Source: Sialis fuliginosa (Eukaryota > Arthropoda > Insecta > Megaloptera > Sialidae). From it: DNA of 64,000 nucleotides. This document shows positions 17,956 through 27,338 of the stretch, piece after piece. A program made the position numbers and the translations under genes. Below the pieces are notes generated by a model. The model saw only the letters and a program-made list of their open reading frames with translations, searched no databases and was not told the origin of the DNA. The stretch spans positions 22,603,001 to 22,667,000 of the forward strand of contig OY540817.1 in the NCBI GenBank assembly GCA_961205875.1. Direction: 5' to 3'. Each line of letters starts with the position of its first letter. Position 1 is the stretch's first letter.

Positions 17956-18222
17956 TTTAAAAAACAATCGCCGTTATTTTACAAAGCGCGCGAAATTGTG
18001 TGTGATAATTTTTAACAAACAAAATATAGACGCAACAATAAGAAAATATTTGAATTTCGGAAATTTCATTGTTATATTTAATATGAGTCAATTTAAAAAA
18101 AACAATCGCGGTTATTTTACCAAGCGCGCGAAATTGTGTGTGATAATTTTTAACAAACAAAATATAGATGCAACAATAAGAAAATATTTGAATTTCGAAA
18201 ATTTCATTGTTATATTTAATAT
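17951..18222 (+). repeat. 132-138 bp unit duplicated in tandem
   Basis: TTTTACAAAGCGCGCGAAAT, TGTGTGTGATAATTTTTAAC, AAATATAGACGCAACAATAA and TTTCATTGTTATATTTAATA occur at 17976-18085 and 18113-18222. It precedes the hAT-transposase-like frame and may be the 5' region of that transposon. Confidence 0.8.
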
Positions 18223-18326
18223 GAAAAGTTACGTAACAATGGAAGGGAGGGGTCAAGCTGAATGTCAGAAAATTTGTATTTGTGTGTATTTGAGTAGTTC
18301 ATTACGTTTAGTTTATTACTTAAAGA

Positions 18327-18497
18327 ATGAGTGAATTGAAGAAAAAACCTAGTGGTGCAGTATATAAAAAGAAGGCTAAGGAAAAAGAAGAAAAACATCA
18401 AAATGTAATAAAGCGCACGAAAAATATAGACACATTTTTTTCAAAATTAAAAAGTGTTATAATTTTTAATCTATGGTCGCTAGAGGGGCGCCTCTGA
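18327..18497 (+). pseudogene. N-terminal remnant of a hAT-family (ZMYM5/TTF-type) transposase
   Basis: A 56-codon frame starts MSELKKKPSGAVYKKKAKEK and continues with HQNVIKRTKNIDTFF. The pattern (K/R)(K/R)xSGAxYRKKKxEK followed by a basic stretch and a hydrophobic L/F motif is the usual N-terminus of hAT transposases of the TTF zinc-finger group (established family knowledge). The zinc finger and catalytic domain are missing. The frame runs straight into CTAGAGGGGCGCCTCTG, which read in reverse (CAGAGGCGCCCCTCTAG) looks like a hAT terminal repeat at 18496. So this is an internally deleted element sitting in the sestrin 3' flank. Confidence 0.55.
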
Positions 18498-18592
18498 TTA
18501 ACATACATCATGGTTTGATTAACTGATTGTGGTTAATTTTGCTTTACGCGACCCGAGGTCAATCTACTAAACAAACAAATCTAGACTCTGTT

Positions 18593-19137
18593 TCAATCAA
18601 TGCTGGCGGTGAAGTTGGGACCTATCATGTGCCTCATCACAGCCCTCAGCGCGTACAGCAGCTCTGCCTGCATGCGCGCCTCCATCACCATCAGGTTGAC
18701 GTGCACCTTCTCGCTGTGCTTGAACTCGCGCAAGACCCTGTCGTAGTCCTTCTTGGTCACGCGCTCCGGATAACAGCAGCCGGCCTTGACGAACGCCTTC
18801 AGGCTCCGCTCGAGCAGCTGGTTCACCTCGCCGTAGTCGTAATCGTCGTGCCTGACGCCCCACATGCACTGGACGTAGTTCCATATCGCGCGGCGGAACC
18901 TCGACGTGTCCACGTCGGTCCTGCCGCCCATCGTGTAGTAGGTTAAATTGTACGCGGTCTTGAACTTGTCGTCGAGGAGGTAGCCGACGTCGTTGTACAG
19001 CCTGTTGACCAACGAATAACCGTGGGCGTCCCACGAGTAGTCCTGGACGCGGAACGTCTGTATGTCCTCCGCGTCCTTGTACCTCGCAAAGTCTTGGTAC
19101 CCGTATGATGGGTCTTCAACAAAACGACCTAGATCAC
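18593..19137 (-). CDS. Sesn: sestrin, terminal coding exon
   Basis: The acceptor is TTGTTACAG|GTGATC. It encodes the C-terminal leucine- and GATOR2-binding domain from [15 protein letters not shown] through [19 protein letters not shown] and [14 protein letters not shown], with a tail PNFTASID a few residues longer than in human sestrins. The exon is strikingly GC-richer than all surrounding DNA. Confidence 0.95.
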
Positions 19138-22100
19138 CTGTAACAATAACAAAATTAATATTAATTACAGTGAACTATTGGTCGTACAGAACGACGCCTA
19201 GGAAAGAAATTGTAGAGAATTTAATTCTCTACAAGATTGTCATTTAACATTTTAATGTAAAATCAATATTTTACGAGATATATTGGAAAAACTATTTTTT
19301 TTTAACTTTTCAGCGCTGTAACTCGTAAACTATTGGTCGTACAGAACGACGTCTATGATAGAAATTGTAGAGAATTTAATTCTCTACAAGATTGTCACTG
19401 AACATTTTAATGTAAAATCAATATTTTACGAGATATATTGGAAAAACTATTTTTTTAAAACTTTTCGGCGCTGTAACTCTGTAATTACAATACAATCTTA
19501 TACGTACTTATCAAAAGTCAAACATGACGGTCAAAATTGAATATTTCCTAAGAACCGAAACAGTTTACGTGAACTTACATTCAAAATTATAATTTATTCG
19601 TTAAACATTTGTACATTAACTACAATACATTTATTAATCACACGAATACCTGTAATTTACTTTAATCATCAAATTTTAATTGAATAACAAAATAAATAAC
19701 CATAAAAGCATGTTAACTGTAAAATCTGAATTCAACAATTAAATAAACAAAGGCCACATACCTCTATCTCTATATTATATTAAAATTGAGTTCAGTGTTC
19801 TGTCTCGCGCATGTGCAAAGTGAAAATATGTATATTATTTGAGGTTATGTTTAACTTTGCAACAATTAAGTTTCGAAAAAATTAAACTTTAAACAATTAA
19901 ATTAAGTGGGATAAATGTTTAGAGAGGTTCTACTGTAATTCAATTATTAGTAAATTATACAATATTTACCTAAAATACGTATATTATTTGAGGTTATGTT
20001 TAACTTTGCAACAATTAAGTTTCGAAAAAATTAAACTTTAAACAATTAAATTAAGTGGGATAAATTTTTAGAGAGGTTCTACTGTAATTCAATTATTAGT
20101 AAATTATACAATATTTACCTAAAATACGTATATTATTTGAGGTTATGTTTAACTTTGCAACAATTAAGTTTCGAAAAAATTAAACTTTAAACAATTAAAT
20201 TAAGTGGAATAAATTTATAGAGGTTTTACTGTAATTCAATTATTAGTAAATTATACAATATTTACCTAAAATACGTATATTATTTGAGGTTATGTTTAGT
20301 GGGATAAATGTTTAGAGAGGTTCTACTGTAATTCAATTATTAGTAAATTATACAATATTTACCTAAAATACGTATATTATTTGAGGTTATGTTTAACTTT
20401 GCAACAATTAAGTTTCGAAAAAATTAAACTTTAAACAATTAAATTAAGTGGAATAAATTTAAAAGAGAGGTTCAACTGTAATTCAATTATTAGTAAATTA
20501 TACAATATTTACCTGATTCTGGTGGTGAATTAGAGCAGCCAGCGTCTAATTCTAGAGCTTGCGATTCGACACGTTCAAAACGTGCCGTCAATTCCGCAAG
20601 AGAACATTCCTCTGGCTGTTCTGATAAAGTCTTCATACGAGCGACAAGGGTCGTTATTCCAACTTCCTGTTCTATCGGTGGTGAATGTTGACCGGATTCT
20701 TGTTTATTCGATTCCTGCGGGGACCCATTCTGTAAATTAATTAATTATTGAAAACAAAATAAACAATTGATGGCCGAACGCATGCGAATCGTTCTCACCG
20801 CCCCGCTCCGACGCTGTACTTCTTCAGTTCTCGCGTTATTAATAATATTTTAGCGTATATAATTTTACAAAATTTTGTAAGATATCTAACAAAATAATTT
20901 CGAGATTTTGAACTTTAAAGAATTTTTTACTCAAAAACCATAAACTTTATTGTAGAGAATTCAATTCTCTACAAGATTGTCATTTAACATTTTAATGTAA
21001 AATCAATATTTTACGAGATAATTTGCAAAAACTACTTTTTAAAAACTTTATGGCGCTGTAACTCGTAAACTATTAGTTGTACAGAACAACGCCTAAGGAA
21101 GAAATTGTAGAGAATTTTATTCTCTACAAGATTTTCATTTAACATTTTAATATAAAATCAATATTTTACGAGATATATTGGAAAAACTATTTTTTTTTAA
21201 CTTTTCAGCGCTATAACTCGTAAACTATTGGTCGTACAGAACGACGCCTATGAAAGAAATTGTAGAGAATTCAACTCTCTACAAGATTGTCATTTAACAT
21301 TTTAATATAAAATCAATATTTGACGAGATAATTTGCAAAAACTACTTTTTAAAAACTTTATGGCGCTATAACTCGTAAACTATTGATCGTACAGAACGAC
21401 GCCAATGGAAGAAATTGTAGAAAATTTAATTCTCTACAAGATTGTCATTTAACATTTTAATATAAAATCAATATTTTACGAGATATATTGGAAAAAAGTA
21501 TTTTTTTTAACTTTTCGGCGCTATAACTCGTAAACTATTGGTCGTACAGAACGACGCCTAAGGAAGAAATTGTAGAGAATTTAATTCTCTACAAGAGTGT
21601 CATTAAACATTTCAATATAAAATTATACTAAATAAATAATATTAAATTTTTTTTACACGACTTGTTGTATATTAAGGATGTATAAAAACTAACCAAATTC
21701 AGTTTGCTTTGGTGGGAACTTTGATCACTCGACTGCTTCTCCTGCTGCACGTGGTTCTTAGACAATCTATTGCGCTGGCTTCCCCCGTTCCACTTCTGCG
21801 ATTCCTTCAGCGACTTCTGACTCTGGCGTATCCAGCGCTGCGTCTCCTGCACGGACTCCTGTATCGACTGCTGCGTCAACTGCCTCCACTGTATCGACTC
21901 CTCGGTTTCTTTGAGCGTCTCGTCTGACTTGAGATCGACCTCCTCGTTGACGCCGCACGCGAACACGAACGAGCAAAGCGAGTGGAAGTGCGCCAGGATG
22001 ACTATCGCGTGCACCAGTTCGGCTAAAGACCAGCAGCAGTTCTGCGTCAGTCTGCGCACGTGGGTTTGGTTCAGGAGCCAAGGACGGTGCGCCAACAGTT

Positions 22101-25100
22101 TGTTGAGATCATTCAAATCACGTAGTTTTTTGGGAGCGTACGACAGGCCGTGCAACCAGGTCGGATCACCGTTTTGGTTTAAGAATTCCTGGGGGGAAAT
22201 ATTAGGTCAGTTTTCGCTTTTTGTGGTTTTACGTCGGGGGATTTCAGAAAAGCGCTAGTGAAAATTTATAATCAGTATAGGTATCTCGACACTCTTCTGA
22301 TACTTCACCTATTTTTTTTCGATTGCGATTTTTCCCTGACACCTATCTACCGCGAAAATCGAGAGAAACTGATATTTTTTTTCGATTTCGATTCACGCGA
22401 TTTTTTCCTGACACCTATGTACCGCGTAAATCGAGAGAAACTGATATTTCACTCATTTTTTTATCGATTTCAATCTACGCGATTTTTTCCTGATACCTAT
22501 GAACCGCGTAAATCGAGAAAAACAAAAAAAAAAATTCGATTTCGATTCACGCGATTTTTTCCTGACACATATCTACCGCGTAGATCGAGATCAACTGATA
22601 TTTCACTCATTTTTTTTCGATTTCGATTCACACGATTTTTTCCTAACACCTATCTACCACGTAGATCGAGATAAACTGATTTTTTTTCGATTTCGATTCA
22701 CGCGATTTTTTTTGGCACCTATCGACCGCGTAAATCGAGAGAAACTGACATTTAACCCATTTTTTTTTTCGATTTCGATCTACGCGATTTTTTCCTGATA
22801 CCTATGCACCGCGTACATCGAGAGAAACTGATATTTCACCTATTTTTTTTTTTATTTCGATTTACGCAATTTTTTCCTGTCACTTATGCACCGCGTAAAT
22901 CGAGAGAAACTGATTTTTTTTTCGATTTCGATTCACGCGTTTTTTTCCTGACACCTATCTACCGCGTAAATCGAGATAAACTGATTTTTTTTTTCGATTC
23001 ACACGATTTTTTCCTGTCACCTATCTACCTCGTAAATCGAGATAAACTGATTTTTTTTCGATTTCGATTCACGCGATTTTTTTCTGCCACCCATCTACCG
23101 CGCGAATCGAGATAAACCGTACAGATATTTACCTGTTTCTGTAACTGCACGAGGTAAGCGCATCTGTGTCGCGACGCGGCCATGATGGCCAGATAGTGTC
23201 TGTGGTCGTAGGGCAGCGGGCCGTCGCCGCGCAGCACGAACGACTGCGTCTTGAGAAACTGCTCCAGGTACGCCGGGTGGTATCCCATCACCTGGCTCAC
23301 GTGGTCCAGACGGTTGTTCTGCGCGAACGCGTCGACGAACAACGCGTGCGTCTGAAACGAACAAAAATAAAAAACAATTAACATAAGGCTCAAATTAACG
23401 AAGTTTTACTATAATAATAATCATTTATCTATCTACCATTCTTTCGTCAGAATGCAAGCTATCTCCCTGACAAATTTCATCAAGATCGGTTCAGCAGTTT
23501 AGCCGTAACAAGGTAACAAATGAAAAATACTTCGGAAAAGGCTGGTGCAATATTTTCTTCAAAAAAATCTACGATCTAAGATCTAAGACGCATATTAATA
23601 GGTAATAGAGATATATACATTAAACATATTTTTAAAAGTCGAATCAAGAACTAAATTAATAAGGTACTGGCACCAGTCTTGGATATGACCCCAGTAATGG
23701 TTCTTTTTTTAATTAAATGTACTGGATTAGAAATATATGTTGATATTTGATTACTGCTATTTCTGAATATTAATCTATATACATTTAACTGTCTTACAGC
23801 GTGATTTGATCACATGAGGCCAATAGGTGTCAAAATGGTGGACATTTCAACTAATTATTAGCATAATTTATTTATTAATTATTATATTATCACAGCAACT
23901 GCTTTACATTGTTTCAAATTTGACGATTCTTTCTTTTATATCTTTTGTGTCGTAGTACTTATCATTAGCAAGTGTGCTCATTACTGGCTTTACTTTATCC
24001 ATTACTGGAGAAAAAACATAAACAAAATAAAAGGCTATAATTTAAAAAAACAAATTACATTTGCGAACTTTGGTAATTAAATTGATTAAATAAAGAGTTA
24101 CTTGTTTTATTAGTAACATGAGTTCGTGAGAACTACAAAAAATTAATCCAAAAAAACCTTGCTCTTATAGCGGCCATAACTGGTGCCTTCACCTTCCAAG
24201 AATGAATATATTAAGTGTTGCTATACACATTCTTAAAAAACACTTGTCAATTTATCTTTATTTAAATAATCCTATTTTCCAAGTCTAATTTTAATTTAAA
24301 ATTCTCTTCATATTTACATTTAGCATTATGTATATTTGTTACTATGGGCATAATAATTTCAACAAGCGACAGCTTAAATTGAGGAAACAATTTATAATTT
24401 ATATAATTGTTTATTACTAAATAAATAAATGCACACGATATTTTTTTGTCGTATTTTATTTACTATCTGCATAGGCGTGCGTAGAACTTTAACAAAAAAA
24501 AAAGCATTTTTCATTAAATATGCAAAAAATATATTTTTTAATATACGTAGGGTAAGTCTCCTCTCGGTTTTTTTTACTCTTATAAAAATAGTTTTTTAAT
24601 TTTCAAAAAAAAAATATTTTTTATTTACGGACGCCTATGGCGTTTATTATCCACAAAGCTATTAAAACAATTGTAAACAATATGGGTACTACAGTACATG
24701 TAAATGTTATCTCAGACTTGAAGCCAAACATCTTATCAGCCCCAAAGCGAATGTTCAATACATTAATAATTAAGTCTAAAGGTCAAATTGTTTTCAATAA
24801 TAATCTATAATATATTAACACTAATTTAATTAATATTTAATCACATTTCCTCTTCAATTGTTAAAAAAAAAACATAAACATCCACCTGTTGATCAGTTGT
24901 GAAACAAACGCGAATCTAGGGGGGGGGGGGCATGCAATAAAATAGAAAATTAAATATACTAAAGTAACTTTTTTATCTATTTCACAGATCATGACCCCCC
25001 CCCCCCTAGATCCCCGCCTCTTGTGAATCAAATGTGATAAAAAAATATTTTTGAAGTTGTACTTCTTTAGGCACATTCAGGGTGAAATTTTAGTAACAAC

Positions 25101-27338
25101 ATTTGCACGCTAGATGTATAATAATGTATAATTCTTCAGTGTATTTTTTCCTTGTATATTTTAATATACTTTAAGATGTTTTTCAAGTTAAAAATAAATT
25201 TTAAATATTTTTTAGTCCTTGCAATAACATTTTTTCGTAAAATATAAATACACGTGAGACTTTTAAAGAAGATAATATCCAGAAGTTTTTTTAACATAGC
25301 AGTCGAAAATGATTTAAATATTTTTCGTGTCAGTATTTTTTTGTATAAATGAATGTATTTACAATTTACATTATTGATAACATAATATATTTACATCTCA
25401 AGGTTGAATTTAGATATTTCTTTCTATAGAAAAAAATAGTTAATTTCTTTAATTTATATAAGGCACCAGTTATGACCGGTATAATAGCAAGTTTTAGTTT
25501 TTTTTTTATTAACGGCCTTCTTTTTTGTAATTCTCATCAACTCATGTTACTAATAAAACAAGTAACTCTTTATTTAATCAATTTAATTATCAAAATCCGC
25601 AAATATAGTTTACAAAAGTAATAAAAAAAATTAAAATTTTTCGGTAATGATTAATATTTTATCTCTCTCTCTAATAATAATAATAATGTACATTTGTACT
25701 ATACCCATTATTGTTTAAATGCTAATTACATTTATTTATTTATTTAAAATATATTATACTTAGAAATGTGATAAAGGCAATTATTTTCAAAGATAATATA
25801 TTAATTTTCTACTTATATATAATTGTTAATTCTTGTTTTAACCTTTTAACCGCCAGTCGATATTTATTATTAAGTAAATAAAACACTTGTTGACAAATAC
25901 CGGAAATAATTTAATGACATATGTTTTCATTACAAGATTTTTTATACATTATTCTAAAACGGTTGGTTATACTGAAAAAATGTATAGAACATAAACTATA
26001 GATAAAAATATCCTCTACAACATTTACTTAAAACATTGTTTTCTTTCATGAACCGTTTGTAAAATAATCTTGATTTTGAACAGTTCAAAAATGAAAAATA
26101 ATCTTTTAAACTTTTATTAAAAACTAAACAACCATTTCCGGTTTAATGATGCTCTTCAAAAATTAGTGGTGGATCACAGACCGACAGACACGATTGAAAA
26201 AATGTTCGAAATCGATTAATTTTTGTATAAAAAAAATATAGGGAATCAATAATTCGGGGAATCCCTGATATCGTGCCCTATTTTCTCGAATTTTTTTAAG
26301 CAAGATATACCTTAATTAAATTTCAATATCTAATTTTTTTAAAAATGTTGATAATGCATTTTTTTTAAAAATTTTTTTAAATAAATTTCTCAGCATTTGT
26401 AAAATAAAATAAAAAAAATATCAAAATTAAATTAATATAATTTATGTTTTATTGTATTTATCGACATTTAACGTAAATAACGTTATCGCAATAATTAAAA
26501 TTTTGTAAGTAAGATTTTTTCCTGCATTTAAAATTATCAATCAAGGAACAATTTAGCTTGTTAAAAAATATTAATCACATTAAATTTTTACACACTTTTC
26601 AAGGCTAAATTATAAATATACTTAAATTCAGTATACACTAGATTAAAAATCATTTTTAATCGCTAAACGTGTTCTAATTAAAATAAATATATTTGAGGTC
26701 ACTTTCTAAATAATATAAATTCATTTAAAAACTCACCCCATGTTCAATTTGACCCCAAATCAAATACAAATTCAGTATACGCTAAATTTACAATCATTTT
26801 TAATCGCTAAACGTATTCTAATTAAAATAAATACATTTGAGGTTACTTTCTAAATAATATGAATCCATTTAAAAAATCACCCCATGTTCAATTTGACCCC
26901 AAATCAAATACAAATTCAGTATACACTAAATTTACAATCATTTTTAATCGCTAAACGTGTTTTAATTAAAATAAATACATTTGAGGTTACTTTCTAAATA
27001 ATATGAGTACATTTAAAAACTCACCCCATGTTCAATTTGACCCCAAATCAAATACAAATTCAGAATACACTAGATTTATAATCTTTTTTAATCGCTAAAC
27101 GTATTCTAATTAAAATAAATACATTTGAGGTTACTTTCTAAATAATATTAATTAATTTTTTTTAAACTCACCCCATGTCCTATTTGACCCATTTCAGTGG
27201 TACTAATATTGCCGATTTCAAAATTCGGCGAACGAGCTTCGGCGGGCTCGCCGCCAGATGTCAGTGCCACAGGAATTGTGACGGCCGGCAAAAACACCTC
27301 AGTCGGTAAGTAGGACTGTATTGTTGCTATGTGTTCAA
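18593..27338 (-). CDS. Sesn: sestrin, five coding exons recognised
   Basis: Exons 27338-27172, 23351-23133, 22188-21694, 20729-20513 and 19137-18593 join in phase, giving 546 residues plus stop. Sestrins bind GATOR2 and, when leucine is scarce, restrain mTORC1; the N-terminal half has an alkylhydroperoxidase-like fold. Visible: RHRCAYLV with Cys119 and Tyr121 (human SESN2 Cys125/Tyr127); [20 protein letters not shown] and LLAHRPWL; a Gln-rich linker (about 225-293); [15 protein letters not shown] (371-385); the leucine pocket NLTYYT (Thr431/Thr434), Arg448, Glu508; and the GATOR2-contact pair Asp463-Asp464 in [19 protein letters not shown]. Two pocket residues differ: Gln126 for SESN2 His132 and Leu501 for Trp444. 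Length fits the family (480-550). The first codons are unresolved. Confidence 0.95.
19168..19490 (+). repeat. 155 bp satellite, array C, in the last sestrin intron
   Basis: About two units. It begins with the partial unit GTGAACTATTGGTCGTACAG, about 30 bp upstream (in gene orientation) of the terminal exon's acceptor. Confidence 0.9.
19830..20513 (+). repeat. 149 bp tandem array touching the sestrin exon 4 donor
   Basis: Units start near 19841, 19990, 20139, 20286 (shortened by about 50 bp) and 20383. They contain TATTTGAGGTTATGTTTAAC, GCAACAATTAAGTTTCGAAA, TCTACTGTAATTCAATTATT and AAATTATACAATATTTACCT. The last four to fourteen bases are the exon 4 splice donor itself (minus strand AG|GTAAATATTGTA), so every unit carries a donor copy. 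Confidence 0.92.
20513..20729 (-). CDS. Sesn: sestrin, coding exon 4
   Basis: The acceptor is TTAATTTACAG|AATGGG and the donor GAATCAG|GTAAAT. It encodes the linker between the two sestrin domains: Ser/Gln-rich [18 protein letters not shown], then the conserved helix [19 protein letters not shown] and [14 protein letters not shown], equivalent to the MERMKxLQE...EEMxxRFExxE region of vertebrate sestrins. Confidence 0.92.
20935..21625 (+). repeat. 155 bp satellite, array D, in sestrin intron 3
   Basis: Four and a half units with the same palindrome (TGTAGAGAATT / AATTCTCTACA). The right edge lies about 70 bp from the exon 3 donor at 21693. Unit variants (GGCGCTATAACTCGTAAAC, AATTTGCAAAAACTAC) alternate, suggesting a two-unit higher-order pattern. 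Confidence 0.9.
21694..22188 (-). CDS. Sesn: sestrin, coding exon 3
   Basis: The acceptor is TTTCCCCCCAG|GAATTC and the donor AATTTG|GTTAGT. It encodes [58 protein letters not shown] and [15 protein letters not shown], matching the core of all sestrins. It ends in a low-complexity Gln/Ser/Lys tract unique to this protein or its clade. Confidence 0.95.
22262..23120 (+). repeat. 70-80 bp tandem array in sestrin intron 2, touching the exon 2 donor
   Basis: About eleven units: TACCGCGTAAATCGAGAGAA, ACTGATATTTCAC, TTTTTTTCGATTTCGATTCA and CGCGATTTTTTCCTGACACC. It spans nearly the whole intron between 22188 and 23133. The unit nearest the exon reads AACCGTACAGATATTTACCT, in which the donor (minus CAG|GTAAATATC) sits at the place other units have AAACTGATATTTCAC. 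Confidence 0.9.
23133..23351 (-). CDS. Sesn: sestrin, coding exon 2
   Basis: The acceptor is TTCGTTTCAG|ACGCAC and the donor AAACAG|GTAAAT. It encodes exactly 73 codons: [56 protein letters not shown]. Contains the catalytic-type Cys119 and Tyr121. The position of the SESN2 proton-relay His132 is Gln126. Confidence 0.95.
23352..23660. other. sestrin intron 1, LINE-tail-like fragment
   Basis: 23436-23515 is a reverse copy of the TATAAATGCGAAAGT family: AGCTATCTCCCTGACAAATT and TCATCAAGATCGGTTCAGCA. Nothing else is seen. Confidence 0.5.
23662..24194 (+). mobile_element. AGGTACTGGCACCAG MITE, in sestrin intron 1
   Basis: The left end is TA|AGGTACTGGCACCAGTCTTG. The right end is worn (ATAACTGGTGCCTTCACCT). 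The conserved core CTTACAGCGTGATTTGATCA is present. Confidence 0.85.
24195..25460. other. AT-rich part of sestrin intron 1
   Basis: No exon is recognised. A G run near 24918 and a C run near 25001, flanked by CGAATCTAGGGG and CCCCTAGATCCCCG, form an imperfect 100 bp inverted pair that may be a worn hAT MITE. No clear target duplication. Confidence 0.4.
25461..25625 (+). mobile_element. truncated AGGTACTGGCACCAG MITE
   Basis: Only one end is present: GGCACCAGTTATGACCGGTA, CTCATGTTACTAATAAAACA and AGTAACTCTTTATTTAATCA. Confidence 0.75.
26625..27190 (+). repeat. 144 bp tandem array whose unit includes a sestrin exon end and its splice donor
   Basis: Units start near 26625, 26769, 26914 and 27058, with ATTCAGTATACACTA, TTTTTAATCGCTAAACGTGT, AATACATTTGAGGTTACTTT and ACTCACCCCATGTTCAATTT. 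The last element, read on the minus strand, is GGTCAAATTGAACATGGG|GTGAGT. The true exon end is GGTCAAATAGGACATGGG|GTGAGT at 27172. Three donor copies lie at about 26731, 26878 and 27019. Confidence 0.93.
27172..27338 (-). CDS. Sesn: sestrin, N-terminal coding exon (5' edge uncertain)
   Basis: The open frame encodes [37 protein letters not shown] and [18 protein letters not shown], ending at CATGGG|GTGAGT in phase 0 with exon 2. The frame is closed upstream by TGA without an ATG. A nearby ATG at 27388 opens a frame (KLVLKLPLKHKKS) that is one base out of register with this exon, across a run of six A. Alternatives: an acceptor at GGACTAG|TTGAA (27338); initiation at the internal Met (codon 49, GAAATGGG); or an indel in the assembly. 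Confidence 0.7.

Noticed and set aside
18527-18946. 139-codon open frame on the plus strand opposite sestrin
   Set aside because: It is the antisense shadow of the GC-rich terminal sestrin exon. Its His/Val/Arg-rich translation has no family features, while the minus strand gives an unmistakable sestrin C-terminus.
18597-19034. 145-codon minus-strand frame overlapping the sestrin exon
   Set aside because: Out of frame with sestrin. The Arg/Gly/Ala-rich translation is a by-product of the same GC-rich exon.
21767-22081. Minus-strand 104-codon frame in sestrin exon 3
   Set aside because: A shifted frame over the true exon. The true frame gives conserved sestrin motifs and joins in phase to both neighbours.
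22258-23115. Three long plus-strand frames rich in [19 protein letters not shown]
   Set aside because: They are the translation of the 70-80 bp tandem array. The periodic residues follow the DNA repeat, and the array lies inside a sestrin intron.
27300-27320. CGGTAAGTAGG on the plus strand, a consensus splice donor
   Set aside because: It lies inside the minus-strand sestrin exon and no plus-strand exon or open frame leads into it.
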